From Campylobacterota bacterium (GTDB lineage Bacteria; Campylobacterota; Campylobacteria; Campylobacterales; Nitratiruptoraceae): a stretch of DNA of 64,000 nucleotides. The translations under genes were made by a program, and so were the position numbers. The stretch spans positions 62,001-126,000 of the forward strand of contig JAADDW010000014.1 of the NCBI GenBank assembly GCA_013153715.1, given 5' to 3'. Shown one piece after another: positions 19,277 through 27,800 of this stretch. The notes under the pieces are model-generated. The model worked only from the letters and a program-made list of their open reading frames with translations, was not told the DNA's origin and searched no databases. Positions within the stretch are counted from its first letter, which is position 1, and each line of letters begins with the position of its first letter.

Positions 19277-19315
19277 AGGAAGGTCGAAGAATTAATTTTT
19301 CCAAAAGGATATACC

Positions 19316-19867
19316 ATGAAAAGAGCTCTCTTTCTAACATCGGTTGTGACAGCCCTCCTCCTCTTCACCGGGTGTAGCCAGAAGAGTGTGGAGGTAGAAC
19401 CCCAAGAACCTACAGCAGGCCAACCCCAAGCCCAGGAGGTGACAGAGGGGTCCGATCTCAAGAGTATTAGTGAGATGGGAGAGGGGCTCACCGAGGATCA
19501 GAAGATGGCCCTCATGAAGAGGATCGAGAGGGAGGCCAAGAAGATCTACTTTGACTTCGATAAGTACAATATCAGGCCGGACCAGGTTCCCCGGGTTGAC
19601 TACGATGCCCAGCTCTTCAACAGACCTGAAGCCAAACCCTTCAGAATAAAGGTAGAGGGGAACTGTGACGAGTGGGGGAGCGACGAGTACAACTACGCCC
19701 TGGGACTCAAGAGGGCCAAGAGTGTCCGAGACGCCCTGGTGGCACGGGGGGTCGAAGGGGAGAGACTCACTATTATCAGCTACGGAGAGAGTAACCCTGT
19801 CTGTACAGAGCATACCCAAGAGTGTTGGGCCAAAAACAGACGGGTCGAATTTGAGCTGATCCCATAA
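19316..19867 (+). CDS. pal: Peptidoglycan-associated lipoprotein Pal
   Basis: A 183-residue outer-membrane lipoprotein. The signal peptide ends in lipobox LFTGC (Cys ~20). The C-terminal OmpA-like domain binds peptidoglycan: YFDFDKYNIRPDQ, GNCDEWGSDEYNYALGLKRA and NRRVEFEL. It anchors the outer membrane to the cell wall with TolB. cpoB follows after 12 bases. Confidence 0.96.
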   Translation: MKRALFLTSVVTALLLFTGCSQKSVEVEPQEPTAGQPQAQEVTEGSDLKSISEMGEGLTEDQKMALMKRIEREAKKIYFDFDKYNIRPDQVPRVDYDAQLFNRPEAKPFRIKVEGNCDEWGSDEYNYALGLKRAKSVRDALVARGVEGERLTIISYGESNPVCTEHTQECWAKNRRVEFELIP

Positions 19868-19879
19868 AAAGGAGGGGGC

Positions 19880-20740
19880 TTGCACCGACTTCTCATAACC
19901 CTTTTCCTGGCCGCCACCCTCTGGGGGGCGGGGGAGCCCTCGGTCTTCGAGGCTGGAGACCTGGATAATCCCAACCCCTACGGACTGACACCGACAGAGA
20001 AACATATCCTCAAGAACTCCCAAGCCATCAAAGAGATCAAGAAACAGCTCTTCACCCTCCAGGAACAGATCAACACCCTCTCCGAGACCGTTGAGGGGCT
20101 CAAGAGTGTGGTGGAGGGTCTCGACCAGCGGATCAACAATTTGGAGAAGAGTGACAAGAGGGATCTGGAAGAGAGGATCACCCGTCTCCGAGGAGATCTC
20201 AACAGCTCCATAGAGGTTCAGAAGGAGAACTACAACCAGATTGAAGGGGTCTTGAAGAAGCTGACAGCCTTGATAGATAAGATAGATGCCTCCTACATCT
20301 CTAGGAGAGAGTTCCGGAGGGAGATAGAGAGGATCTATAGCCATCTCAACGGCGGAAGTGGAGTAGTCACCTCTGGAAAGAGCGGTGCCCAACTCTACAG
20401 AGAGGGGCGGCAGGCCTACAAGAGAGGGGAGTATGCCAAAGCTCGGGAGCTCTTCCTGGCATCTGCGGCCAAACACTACAAACCTGCGGCCAGCAACTTC
20501 TACGCAGGGGAGAGTTGCTACTACCAGAAGGAGTACTCCTGTGCCGTTGACCACTATAAGAAGAGCGCCTCCCTCTATCAGAACGCCTCCTATATGCCGA
20601 CCCTCCTCCTCCATACCGCCATCTCCTTGGATAGATTGGGAGACAAGGAGGAGGCCAAAAAGTTCTATGAGTCTGTTCTCAAACTCTATCCCGACTCAAA
20701 GGCCGCCGAGATAGCGAAGAAGAATCTGAAGAAGCTCTGA
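19880..20740 (+). CDS. cpoB: CpoB/YbgF-type Tol-Pal accessory protein
   Basis: A 286-residue periplasmic protein: signal peptide (LLITLFLAATLWGAGEPS), a coiled coil (about 45-135, heptad-rich with IKKQLFTLQEQINTLSE), and C-terminal TPR repeats (about 170-280, such as LYREGRQAYKRGEYAKARELF). This is the YbgF/CpoB layout that coordinates Tol-Pal with cell-wall synthesis at division. The start is TTG at 19880, preceded by AAAAGGAGGGG. It closes the Tol cluster. Confidence 0.9.
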   Translation: MHRLLITLFLAATLWGAGEPSVFEAGDLDNPNPYGLTPTEKHILKNSQAIKEIKKQLFTLQEQINTLSETVEGLKSVVEGLDQRINNLEKSDKRDLEERITRLRGDLNSSIEVQKENYNQIEGVLKKLTALIDKIDASYISRREFRREIERIYSHLNGGSGVVTSGKSGAQLYREGRQAYKRGEYAKARELFLASAAKHYKPAASNFYAGESCYYQKEYSCAVDHYKKSASLYQNASYMPTLLLHTAISLDRLGDKEEAKKFYESVLKLYPDSKAAEIAKKNLKKL

Positions 20741-20743
20741 AAC

Positions 20744-20771
20744 CCAGGGGATTCCTCCAGACCTCCCCTGG
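20744..20771 (+). other. 8-bp hairpin after cpoB
   Basis: CCAGGGGA (20744-20751) and TCCCCTGG (20764-20771) pair perfectly around a 12-base loop, three bases after the cpoB stop. There is no T-run directly after, so it is only a possible end-of-operon structure. Confidence 0.4.
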
Positions 20772-20844
20772 ATCTCCACTCCAAAAAAATCTCCATCTCT
20801 CCAGTAGTTAAGGGTGAATTAAGGTTCTAGAAAGGTTAATGTGC

Positions 20845-20850
20845 TACAAT
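20845..20850 (+). promoter_or_regulatory. Putative -10 box for slyD-fabD-mtnN
   Basis: TACAAT in the context ATGTGCTACAATC, 30 bases before slyD, following an AT-rich stretch with repeated TTAAGG. It matches the extended -10 pattern. Confidence 0.55.
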
Positions 20851-20880
20851 CTCCTCGTAATCTCACCTAAAGGTAGTTCA

Positions 20881-21384
20881 ATGGCAATAGAAGATAACAA
20901 AGTGGTCGGAATAGAGTACACCGTCAAAGATGCGAAGAGCGGAGAGATCATCGATAGCAATGTGGGCCACAAGCCCTTGGAGTTCATTACAGGGAAGAAC
21001 CACATCATCCCAGGACTCGAAAAAGAGATCAAGAAGATGAACCCCGGAGAGGAGGCCGATATTCTCGTCCCTGCAGAGGAGGCCTACGGAACCCATAACC
21101 AAGAGGCCGTCCAGAAGCTCCCCAGGGAGCAGTTTCAAGGGATCGATCTCCAGAAGGGGATGACCCTCTACGGCCAGGGAGAGAACGGAGAGACCGTCCA
21201 GGTGACAGTTGTCGATTTCAACGACCAGGAGGTGACCATCGACTTCAACCACCCTCTGGCAGGAAAAGATCTCATGTTCACCGTCAAGGTGGTCAGTGAA
21301 CGGGATGCAACTCCGGAGGAGGTCCTCACAGGCCAGGTCCAGCAGGAACATTGTGACGACGGGAGCTGTGGTTGCGGCCACTGA
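20881..21384 (+). CDS. slyD: FKBP-type peptidyl-prolyl isomerase, SlyD family
   Basis: A 167-residue cytoplasmic cis-trans prolyl isomerase/chaperone. The FKBP domain is split by the insert-in-flap (IF) region as in SlyD (VGIEYTVKDAKSGEIIDSN, ITGKNHIIPGLEKEI). The short C-terminal tail is Cys/His-rich (EHCDDGSCGCGH), a nickel/zinc-binding end like other SlyD. ATG at 20881 follows AAAGGT; upstream in-frame codons run through the promoter and are not coding. fabD follows. Confidence 0.93.
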   Translation: MAIEDNKVVGIEYTVKDAKSGEIIDSNVGHKPLEFITGKNHIIPGLEKEIKKMNPGEEADILVPAEEAYGTHNQEAVQKLPREQFQGIDLQKGMTLYGQGENGETVQVTVVDFNDQEVTIDFNHPLAGKDLMFTVKVVSERDATPEEVLTGQVQQEHCDDGSCGCGH

Positions 21385-21410
21385 GGGGGAGTTGAAACTG
21401 GGGAGTACCG

Positions 21411-22340
21411 ATGAAACAGGTAGTCTATCTCTTCCCGGGACAGGGAAGCCAGAAGGTAGGGATGGGGCGGTCCTTCTACGACGCCCTGCCGGAGGTGAGG
21501 GAGTACTTTGAAGAGGCCAGTGACCGACTGAAAGTCGATATGGCCCAACTCCTCTTTGAGCCCAACGAGCTCCTGGACAGAACACCCTACACCCAGCCTG
21601 CCATTCTCCTCGTCAGCTCCATAGCCCACCTCCTCTTCCAGAAGGGCTCCTCCCTCCAACCCCTGGCCGCCCTAGGCCACTCCTTGGGAGAGTTCACCGC
21701 CCTTGTCAGCGTCGGGGCCCTCGACATGGGGGACGGAGTAGAGCTGGTCCATCGGCGGGGAGCCCTCATGGAGGAGGGAGCCAAAGGGGTAGATGGAGGA
21801 ATGATGGTGGTCCTCGGCCTGGAGGATCGGGTTGTGGAGGAGATCTGCCAGAAGGCTCGGGAAGAGGGGCTCCAGGTCTGGCCTGCCAACTACAACAGCG
21901 AGGGACAGATTGTGGTGGCCGGCATCAAGGAGGATCTCATGGCCACAGAGAGTCGATTCAAAGAGGCGGGGGCCAAGAGGGCCCTCCTCCTCAATATGAG
22001 TGTGGCCAGCCACTGCCCCCTCATGGCCGATGCCAGTAGGAAATTGGGGGAGCTGGTGGAGAGATTTCTCCGGGACTCCTTTACTGCTCCGGTCATCTCC
22101 AATGTGACAGCCTCCCCCTACCAGACCAAGGAGGAGGGGGTCCAGCTCCTCCCAAAACAGCTGGTCCAGCCGGTCCTCTACAAACACTCTATCAAGGCCG
22201 TAGAGGATCGGACCGATCTCTTCATCGAATTTGGAGAGGGAAAGGTTCTGACAGGCCTCAACAGGAGGATTACCAAGGTTCCGACAATAGCTGTCCACGA
22301 CATGGAGAGTCTGGAGAGGGCCCTTAAGGAGGTGGCATGA
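21411..22340 (+). CDS. fabD: Malonyl-CoA-ACP transacylase
   Basis: A 309-residue enzyme transferring malonyl groups to acyl carrier protein for fatty-acid synthesis. FPGQGSQKVGMG near the N-terminus and the nucleophile elbow ALGHSLGEFTALV (Ser about residue 91) are intact, and NMSVASHCPLM supplies the catalytic His. Length is typical. The 3' end overlaps mtnN by four bases (ATGA at 22337-22340). Confidence 0.97.
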   Translation: MKQVVYLFPGQGSQKVGMGRSFYDALPEVREYFEEASDRLKVDMAQLLFEPNELLDRTPYTQPAILLVSSIAHLLFQKGSSLQPLAALGHSLGEFTALVSVGALDMGDGVELVHRRGALMEEGAKGVDGGMMVVLGLEDRVVEEICQKAREEGLQVWPANYNSEGQIVVAGIKEDLMATESRFKEAGAKRALLLNMSVASHCPLMADASRKLGELVERFLRDSFTAPVISNVTASPYQTKEEGVQLLPKQLVQPVLYKHSIKAVEDRTDLFIEFGEGKVLTGLNRRITKVPTIAVHDMESLERALKEVA

Positions 22341-23023
22341 TCGCCATCATGGGGGCGATGCCCGAAGAGATAGAGCCCATTCTCGACTTCATCGGTGAGT
22401 ACCGCTCCTATGAGTTCGCCCAGAATATCTACTACCAGGGAGAGTACAAGGGGATCCCCCTGGTTGTGGCCTACAGCAAGATCGGAAAGGTCTTTGCTTC
22501 TCTGACTGCCAGCGTCCTCATTCAACACTTCAAGGCGGAGAAGCTCCTCTTCACCGGAGTAGCCGGAGCCCTCAACCCCTCCCTCAAAATAGGGGACCTC
22601 ATAGCGGCCCGGAGACTCTGCCAGCACGATCTCGACATTACCGCCTTCGGCCACCCCTTCGGCTATGTTCCCGAGGGGAAGGTCTTCATCGAGGCCGATA
22701 GGGAGCTCCTCCTCCTGGCCCATGAGGTCGCCCGGGAGAAGGGGATCGACCTGAAGGAGGGGACAGTGGCCACAGGGGATCAGTTCATCGCCGATCCGGC
22801 CAAGAAGGAGTGGATCGCCACAACCTTCGGAGCCGACGCCATCGAGATGGAGGGGGCGGCGGTAGCCGTGGTCTGTGACGCCTTCTCCGTCCCCTTCTTC
22901 ATACTCCGTTCCATCAGCGACGCCGCAGATATGGAGGCCAGTTTCGACTTCGACAGCTTCCTCCGAGACTCCTCACGGAGGAGTGGAGAGTTCATGAGAG
23001 CGATGCTCGACAGGATGGCATGA
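22337..23023 (+). CDS. mtnN: 5'-methylthioadenosine/S-adenosylhomocysteine nucleosidase, likely also aminofutalosine hydrolase
   Basis: A 228-residue nucleosidase of the PNP/UDP fold: MIAIMGAMPEEIEPIL, FTGVAGALNP, MEGAAVAVVCDAF and RSISDAAD are conserved (catalytic Asp in the last). In Campylobacterota this enzyme recycles methylthioadenosine and SAH and also cleaves 6-amino-6-deoxyfutalosine in menaquinone synthesis. The aminofutalosine deaminase and methyltransferase genes in the same window support the second role here, which remains inference. It is coupled to fabD upstream and to the TtcA-like gene downstream (ATGA). Confidence 0.94.
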   Translation: MIAIMGAMPEEIEPILDFIGEYRSYEFAQNIYYQGEYKGIPLVVAYSKIGKVFASLTASVLIQHFKAEKLLFTGVAGALNPSLKIGDLIAARRLCQHDLDITAFGHPFGYVPEGKVFIEADRELLLLAHEVAREKGIDLKEGTVATGDQFIADPAKKEWIATTFGADAIEMEGAAVAVVCDAFSVPFFILRSISDAADMEASFDFDSFLRDSSRRSGEFMRAMLDRMA

Positions 23024-23781
23024 AGCGGGCGGAGATCTCCAAAAAACTCCTGAAACAGGCGGCCCGTACAACTGTAGAGTTTAGACTGGTAGGAGAGGGG
23101 GATCGGATCCTGGTCGGACTGAGCGGGGGGAAGGATTCCCTGACACTGGTCCACTTCCTCAAACATCTGGAGCGGGTCGCCCCCTACAATTTCACCTTCA
23201 AAGCCCTTACCATCTCCTACGGCATGGGGGAGGAGTACAGCTTCTTAACAGACCACTGCCGGGAGTATGGAATAGATCATGAGGTCTATGAGACCGACAT
23301 CTTCCAGATCGCCCAGGAGAAGATTCGCCAGAACTCCTCTTACTGCAGTTTCTTCTCCCGTATGAGACGGGGAGCCCTCTACACCTACGCTCTGGACCAC
23401 GGCTTCAACAAAGTGGCCTTGGGACACCACCTCGACGATGCCATCGAAAGCTTCTTTATGAATATGCTCTACAACGGGGCCCTCCGCTCCATGCCCCCCA
23501 TCTACAGGAGCAGTAAGGGGCTCTATGTGATCCGCCCCCTCATCGAGGTTCGGGAGAGACAGCTGGCGGGCTTCGTGAAGAGGAACAACTTTAGAGCCGT
23601 AGGAGATGAACTCTGTCCAGCCCTCCGTTTCGATGTGAAGGAGCCCTATGTAAGGGAGAATATGAAAGAGTTTCTCAGGGAGCTAGAGGGGAGATTTCCC
23701 GATGCGGTCAAATATATTCGGGCCTCCTTCCGCCACATCCACGACGATACCTTCTTGGACAGGGAGAGACTCTCTATCTGA
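23020..23781 (+). CDS. TtcA-like PP-loop tRNA thiolation enzyme lacking half of the cysteine pairs
   Basis: A 253-residue adenine-nucleotide alpha hydrolase. The PP-loop is LVGLSGGKDSLT (about residues 28-39), and LGHHLDDAIESFFMNMLYNG matches TtcA, which makes 2-thiocytidine at tRNA position 32. Canonical TtcA has two CxxC pairs that help hold a [4Fe-4S] cluster. Here the first reads CSFFSRMRRG and the second CPALRFD, so each keeps one Cys only. It may be a divergent TtcA, or a different thiolase. It ends convergently with comF, overlapping by 8 bases. Confidence 0.78.
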   Translation: MKRAEISKKLLKQAARTTVEFRLVGEGDRILVGLSGGKDSLTLVHFLKHLERVAPYNFTFKALTISYGMGEEYSFLTDHCREYGIDHEVYETDIFQIAQEKIRQNSSYCSFFSRMRRGALYTYALDHGFNKVALGHHLDDAIESFFMNMLYNGALRSMPPIYRSSKGLYVIRPLIEVRERQLAGFVKRNNFRAVGDELCPALRFDVKEPYVRENMKEFLRELEGRFPDAVKYIRASFRHIHDDTFLDRERLSI

Positions 23782-24346
23782 AGGCCGCATCGGCAAGGGT
23801 GAGGGCGAAGAGGGGCTCTCCGCCCCCCTCCCGACAGACCTTGGAGGCCTCCCTCAAGGTGGTCCCCGTCGTCACAATATCATCGACCAGGATGATAGAC
23901 CCCTTGGGCCCCCTGTAGATGAAATTCCTCGGATGGCTGAGCCGATACTCCCTGCTCTTCCCGCTGTAGTGGACTCTGTTCCTGGGGATAAGTCTGTTGT
24001 AGAGAGGTTTGATACCCCCCTCCTGCCCCAGGGCGTGGGCGAGAATGGCCGTATGGCTATACCCCTCCCTCCCTATCCGATCATCGATAGGGATGGCATA
24101 GCTCTCCAGGGAAAACTCCCGACCGAAGAGGCGAAAGGAGCGGGAGGCCATAATCCTATAGACTTCCGCCCCGATAAAGCTGTGTTTTGTATGGAGGAGG
24201 GGGGCTATCTCCCCGTAGCTGTAGAAGCTATAGACCCAGAACCCCTCCTCCAACTCCCTCTTGAGGAGGGTCGGAGTCAGAAACTCTTTCTGACAGCGGC
24301 GGCAGATGATCTGCCAACTGAACCCCTCACAGACCAAACACCGCAC
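23774..24346 (-). CDS. comF: ComF-family phosphoribosyltransferase-like protein
   Basis: A 190-residue ComF protein: N-terminal zinc-finger-like cysteines (RCLVCEGF and CRRCQKEF) and a C-terminal PRTase domain with the PRPP-loop ILVDDIVTTGTTLREA. ComF proteins take part in natural competence and DNA uptake, though the exact reaction is unknown. GTG at 24346 is chosen because GGAGGAG lies just upstream and the product begins with the zinc motif; ATG at 24376 is in frame but lies further inside the upstream lipoprotein gene. The 5' end overlaps that gene by 20 bases. Confidence 0.87.
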   Translation of the reverse strand: MRCLVCEGFSWQIICRRCQKEFLTPTLLKRELEEGFWVYSFYSYGEIAPLLHTKHSFIGAEVYRIMASRSFRLFGREFSLESYAIPIDDRIGREGYSHTAILAHALGQEGGIKPLYNRLIPRNRVHYSGKSREYRLSHPRNFIYRGPKGSIILVDDIVTTGTTLREASKVCREGGGEPLFALTLADAAFR

Positions 24347-24824
24347 ACCGCTCCTCCATGCGGGCCACAACCTCATCGAGGATCTCCCTCACAAGCTCCT
24401 CCACCCGCTCCTGGTACCTTCCGAGTCCAAGGTCGATACTCCGCTTGACGACAATCTTCTCGATGGCCAGATGCCCCCTCCTCTGAAATTGGGCCCGAAA
24501 CTCTCCATATCCCAAGACCCTCCTCCCCTTGACCACAATGAGAAACCTATCGATATGGAGGGTTATATTGAGGGGGGCCCGACACTTTTCCCCCACCCTC
24601 TGGAGAAACTTCCCCTTGATGTAGGCCCCTATATCGTGGTCGATGGTGATCTTTCGGGAGGGCTCCTCCAGATAGCCGACAACCCACGGAGTCTCCAGGT
24701 GGTTCTCAATTCTCAACTCTATGGAGGAGGTGCTGGGGAGGGGAGGGAGGGGGAGGTGGAGGGTGGTGAGCCGAACTGTACAACCGAGGAAGAGGAGGAG
24801 GGGGAGGAGAAGGGGGAGGGCCAT
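24327..24824 (-). CDS. Predicted lipoprotein of unknown function
   Basis: A 165-residue protein with a signal peptide and lipobox LFLGC (Cys 15). The mature part has beta-rich segments (SIELRIENHLETPWVVGYLEE, split at Pro) and a C-terminal helix (ERVEELVREILDEVVARM). The outline resembles ABC-transporter auxiliary or LptE-like lipoproteins, but I cannot assign it. ATG at 24824 shares one base with the lepA stop (TAATG), so it is translated by coupling; codons upstream lie within lepA. Confidence 0.7.
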   Translation of the reverse strand: MALPLLLPLLLFLGCTVRLTTLHLPLPPLPSTSSIELRIENHLETPWVVGYLEEPSRKITIDHDIGAYIKGKFLQRVGEKCRAPLNITLHIDRFLIVVKGRRVLGYGEFRAQFQRRGHLAIEKIVVKRSIDLGLGRYQERVEELVREILDEVVARMEERCAVFGL

Positions 24825-26614
24825 TAATCTATTTTGAGGACAGAGAGGAAGGCCTCCTGGGGGAGCTGGACCTTCCCGATAGACTTCATCCGCTTCTTCC
24901 CCTCCTTCTGTCTCTCCAAGAGCTTCCGCTTCCGTGTAATATCGCCCCCGTAACATTTGGCCGTCACATTCTTCCTCAAGGCGCTCACAGTCTCCCGGGC
25001 GATAATTTTGTTTCCGATACTGGCCTGGATCGCCACCTCGAAGAGCTGACGGGGAACCAGCTCCTTCATCTTCTTCACCAGGTCCCGCCCCTTGGCCTGG
25101 GCCTTCTCCCGGGGAACAATGACCGAGAGGGCATCCACAACCTCTCCAGCCACCCGTATATCCAGCTTGACCAGATCCCCCTCCCTGTAGCCGCTGAGTT
25201 CGTAGTCGAAACTGGCGTACCCCTTGGTCACGGTCTTAAGCTTGTCATAGAAGTCCATAACAATCTCATTCATCGGGATCTCATACTCCAGGAGGACCCG
25301 ATCCTCGGTGATATACTCCATCTTCTGCTGAACTCCCCTCCGCTCATTGACCAGCTGAATCACATTCCCGAGGAACTGGGAGGGGACGATGATAGTGGCC
25401 CTGACATAGGGCTCATAGATCGCCTCTATCTCCTGGGGAGGGGGGAGCTGGCTGGGGTTCTGAATTTCGACGATGGAGCCATCCCTCTTCTGGACCCTGT
25501 AGGTGACTGTGGGGGCTGTGGCTATGAGCTCCAATCCAAACTCCCTCTCCAGCCGCTCCTTCACAACCTCCATATGGAGGAGCCCGAGAAAGCCCACCCT
25601 GAAACCGAAACCGAGGGCTGTCGATGTTTCGGGTTCATAACTGATGGCGGCGTCGTTGAGCTTCAGCTTATCCAGGGCCTCCCGAAGCTCCTCGAACCGA
25701 TCGGTATCTATCGGATAGAGGCCTGCGAAGACAAAGGGTTTCGCCTCTTCAAAACCTGCAATGGGCTCTGAGGTGGGATTATTGGCGTCGGTGATCGTAT
25801 CCCCGACCTGGACATCTTTAATGTTCTTGAGCCCCAGAACCACAATTCCGATCTCTCCCGTCTTGAGCTCCTCTGTCTCCTGGGGATTGATGGGGTGGGG
25901 ATACATGAGATCCAGAACCTCGTGGCTCTTCCCTGTCCCCATAATCAGAACCTTCTCCCCCTTCCTAATGGTCCCATCAAAGACCCTCACCAGGGCCAGA
26001 GCTCCCAGATAGTTATCAAACCAGCTGTCATAAATGAGGGCTTTGGTAGGGGCGGCGGGATCCCCTTTGGGCGGCGGGATCCGATCGACAATGGCATCGA
26101 GAAGCTCCCTGATCCCCTGACCCGTCTTGGCACTGACCTCCAGGGCGTCGGTGCAGTCGAGGCCGATGGTATTCTCAATATCCTCCTTGACCCGATCCGG
26201 ATCGGCGGCAGGGAGATCGATCTTGTTGATGACCGGAATGAGCTCCAGATCGTTCTCCAAGGCGATATAGACATTGGCGATGGTCTGGGCTTCCACCCCC
26301 TGGCTGGCATCGACAACCAGAAGGGCCCCCTCACTGGAGGCCAGGGAGCGGCTCACCTCGTAGCTAAAGTCCACATGGCCCGGAGTGTCGATGAGGTTGA
26401 GAATATACTCCTTCCCATCCCTCTTGTAGGTCAAGCGGACACTCTGGGCCTTGATGGTGATCCCCCGCTCCCGCTCGATCTCCATCGTATCCATCACCTG
26501 GTCGCTCATCTTCCGTTCATCGATGGCCCCACACTCCTGAATGAGCCGATCGGCCAAGGTTGATTTCCCATGGTCGATATGGGCAATGATGGAAAAGTTG
26601 CGGATGTTCTCCAT
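24824..26614 (-). CDS. lepA: Elongation factor 4 (LepA)
   Basis: A 596-residue ribosome-associated GTPase. G domain: [45 protein letters not shown]. Domain II, the EF-G-like domains and the LepA-specific C-terminal domain ([21 protein letters not shown], split in this description) complete the normal length. ATG at 26614 has AGGAGAG in front, placed within the tail of a tiny upstream frame. It precedes a lipoprotein and comF in one minus-strand unit. Confidence 0.98.
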   Translation of the reverse strand: MENIRNFSIIAHIDHGKSTLADRLIQECGAIDERKMSDQVMDTMEIERERGITIKAQSVRLTYKRDGKEYILNLIDTPGHVDFSYEVSRSLASSEGALLVVDASQGVEAQTIANVYIALENDLELIPVINKIDLPAADPDRVKEDIENTIGLDCTDALEVSAKTGQGIRELLDAIVDRIPPPKGDPAAPTKALIYDSWFDNYLGALALVRVFDGTIRKGEKVLIMGTGKSHEVLDLMYPHPINPQETEELKTGEIGIVVLGLKNIKDVQVGDTITDANNPTSEPIAGFEEAKPFVFAGLYPIDTDRFEELREALDKLKLNDAAISYEPETSTALGFGFRVGFLGLLHMEVVKERLEREFGLELIATAPTVTYRVQKRDGSIVEIQNPSQLPPPQEIEAIYEPYVRATIIVPSQFLGNVIQLVNERRGVQQKMEYITEDRVLLEYEIPMNEIVMDFYDKLKTVTKGYASFDYELSGYREGDLVKLDIRVAGEVVDALSVIVPREKAQAKGRDLVKKMKELVPRQLFEVAIQASIGNKIIARETVSALRKNVTAKCYGGDITRKRKLLERQKEGKKRMKSIGKVQLPQEAFLSVLKID

Positions 26615-26621
26615 CTCTCTC

Positions 26622-26702
26622 CTAAATCTCTGAAGCTTTGATACCGCTATAGGTGATAACCGCTATGGCTATGGCCAGCGCAATGGCGAAAAGGTACTCC
26701 AT
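26622..26702 (-). CDS. 26-residue membrane peptide upstream of lepA
   Basis: A small open frame, ATG at 26702 to TAG at 26622, encodes [15 protein letters not shown] then [11 protein letters not shown]: a single hydrophobic helix with a short polar end. It stops seven bases before the lepA ATG, whose ribosome-binding site overlaps its stop. Its own ribosome-binding site is weak (GGGAA about ten bases upstream). A -10-like box lies at 26736-26741. Helix composition argues for a real product, but a 26-codon frame can arise by chance. Confidence 0.5.
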   Translation of the reverse strand: MEYLFAIALAIAIAVITYSGIKASEI

Positions 26703-26735
26703 TTTTACAATTCCCGTAAACTTTTGATCTTTTCT

Positions 26736-26741
26736 ATGATA
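26736..26741 (-). promoter_or_regulatory. Putative -10 box for the small membrane peptide and lepA
   Basis: TATCAT in the context TTTAGCTATCAT on the minus strand, 34 bases before the small ORF. The rest of the 138-base stretch to the prs stop shows only AT-rich DNA and no clear terminator. Confidence 0.35.
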
Positions 26742-26840
26742 GCTAAATTTATTTTCAAAACGACACCACTCAGAACTACAACTCCAATACCATCCATCGT
26801 CAAGGGGAGTCTATCCCATCTCTCTTCGCCCCCTCACCCC

Positions 26841-27770
26841 TCACACAAAGAGACTATTGACACTCTCATTGAAATAGACCCGTCTGATCACTTCACCAAA
26901 GAGGTTGGCGACACTGAGGACCTTGATCTTGGGGGACTCCCTCTTGAGGGGGAGGGTGTTGGTCACCACCAGCTCGTCCAGCTCCCCCTCCTCAATCCGC
27001 TCATAGGCGGGACCGCTCAGGACAGGGTGGGTACAGCAGGCCATAACCGAATTGGCTCCCCGCTCCTTGAGGGCCGAAGCCGCTTTGACAATGGTTCCAG
27101 CTGTGTCGATCATATCATCGACCAGGATCACATCTCTCCCCTCGACCTCTCCGATAATATTCATCACCTCCGACTCATTGGCCCTCTCCCTCCTCTTATC
27201 CACAATGACCATATCGTATCCCAGCTTCTGGGCAAAATATCGGGCCCGGGCGACACCTCCAATATCGGGGCTGGCGATAATGGGGTTGGGGAGGTTCTTG
27301 TTCTTGATATACTCCTTGAAGATGATGGAGCCGTAGAGGTTATCGACAGGAATATCGAAGAAGCCCTGAATCTGGCCGGCATGGAGATCCATTGTGATGA
27401 CCCGAGTAATCCCCGCCTTCTCCATGAGATTGGCCACAAGTTTGGCGGTGATGGGGACCCGAGGGGCCGCCTTCCGATCCTGGCGGGCATAGCCGAAGTA
27501 GGGGACCACCGCCGTAATAGATGCGGCACTGGCCCGACGGAGGGCGTCGGTCATAATGAGGAGCTCCATGAGATTGGAGTTGGCCGGAGCCCCTGTAGGC
27601 TGGACAATGAAGACATCTCTTCCCCGGACGCTCTCTCCGATCTGGACGCTGATCTCCCCATCGCTGAAGCGGGAGATTGTCGCCTTGGAGAGGGGAAGGC
27701 CCAGATATTGAACCATCTCCTCGGCAAAGGTCGGGTGGGCAGTTCCGCTGAAGATTTTATAACCTCTCAT
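26841..27770 (-). CDS. prs: Ribose-phosphate pyrophosphokinase
   Basis: A 309-residue enzyme making PRPP for nucleotide, histidine and NAD synthesis. Motifs: [45 protein letters not shown] and PRPP-loop [15 protein letters not shown] at 27770 is preceded by AGGAGAG with good spacing and gives the standard start MRGYKIFSG. An upstream in-frame ATG at 27794 falls inside the promoter. Confidence 0.98.
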   Translation of the reverse strand: MRGYKIFSGTAHPTFAEEMVQYLGLPLSKATISRFSDGEISVQIGESVRGRDVFIVQPTGAPANSNLMELLIMTDALRRASAASITAVVPYFGYARQDRKAAPRVPITAKLVANLMEKAGITRVITMDLHAGQIQGFFDIPVDNLYGSIIFKEYIKNKNLPNPIIASPDIGGVARARYFAQKLGYDMVIVDKRRERANESEVMNIIGEVEGRDVILVDDMIDTAGTIVKAASALKERGANSVMACCTHPVLSGPAYERIEEGELDELVVTNTLPLKRESPKIKVLSVANLFGEVIRRVYFNESVNSLFV

Positions 27771-27794
27771 TATCTCTCCTATAACTTTTTCCAC

Positions 27795-27800
27795 ATTGTA
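27795..27800 (-). promoter_or_regulatory. Putative -10 box for prs
   Basis: TACAAT in the context TGTGATACAATG on the minus strand, 25 bases before prs and directly after the mnmA stop. It fits the recurring TGTGATAnAAT form. Confidence 0.55.

Noticed and set aside
20741-20771. An intrinsic terminator after cpoB
   Set aside because: The stem is good but no T-run follows, so it is listed only as a hairpin.
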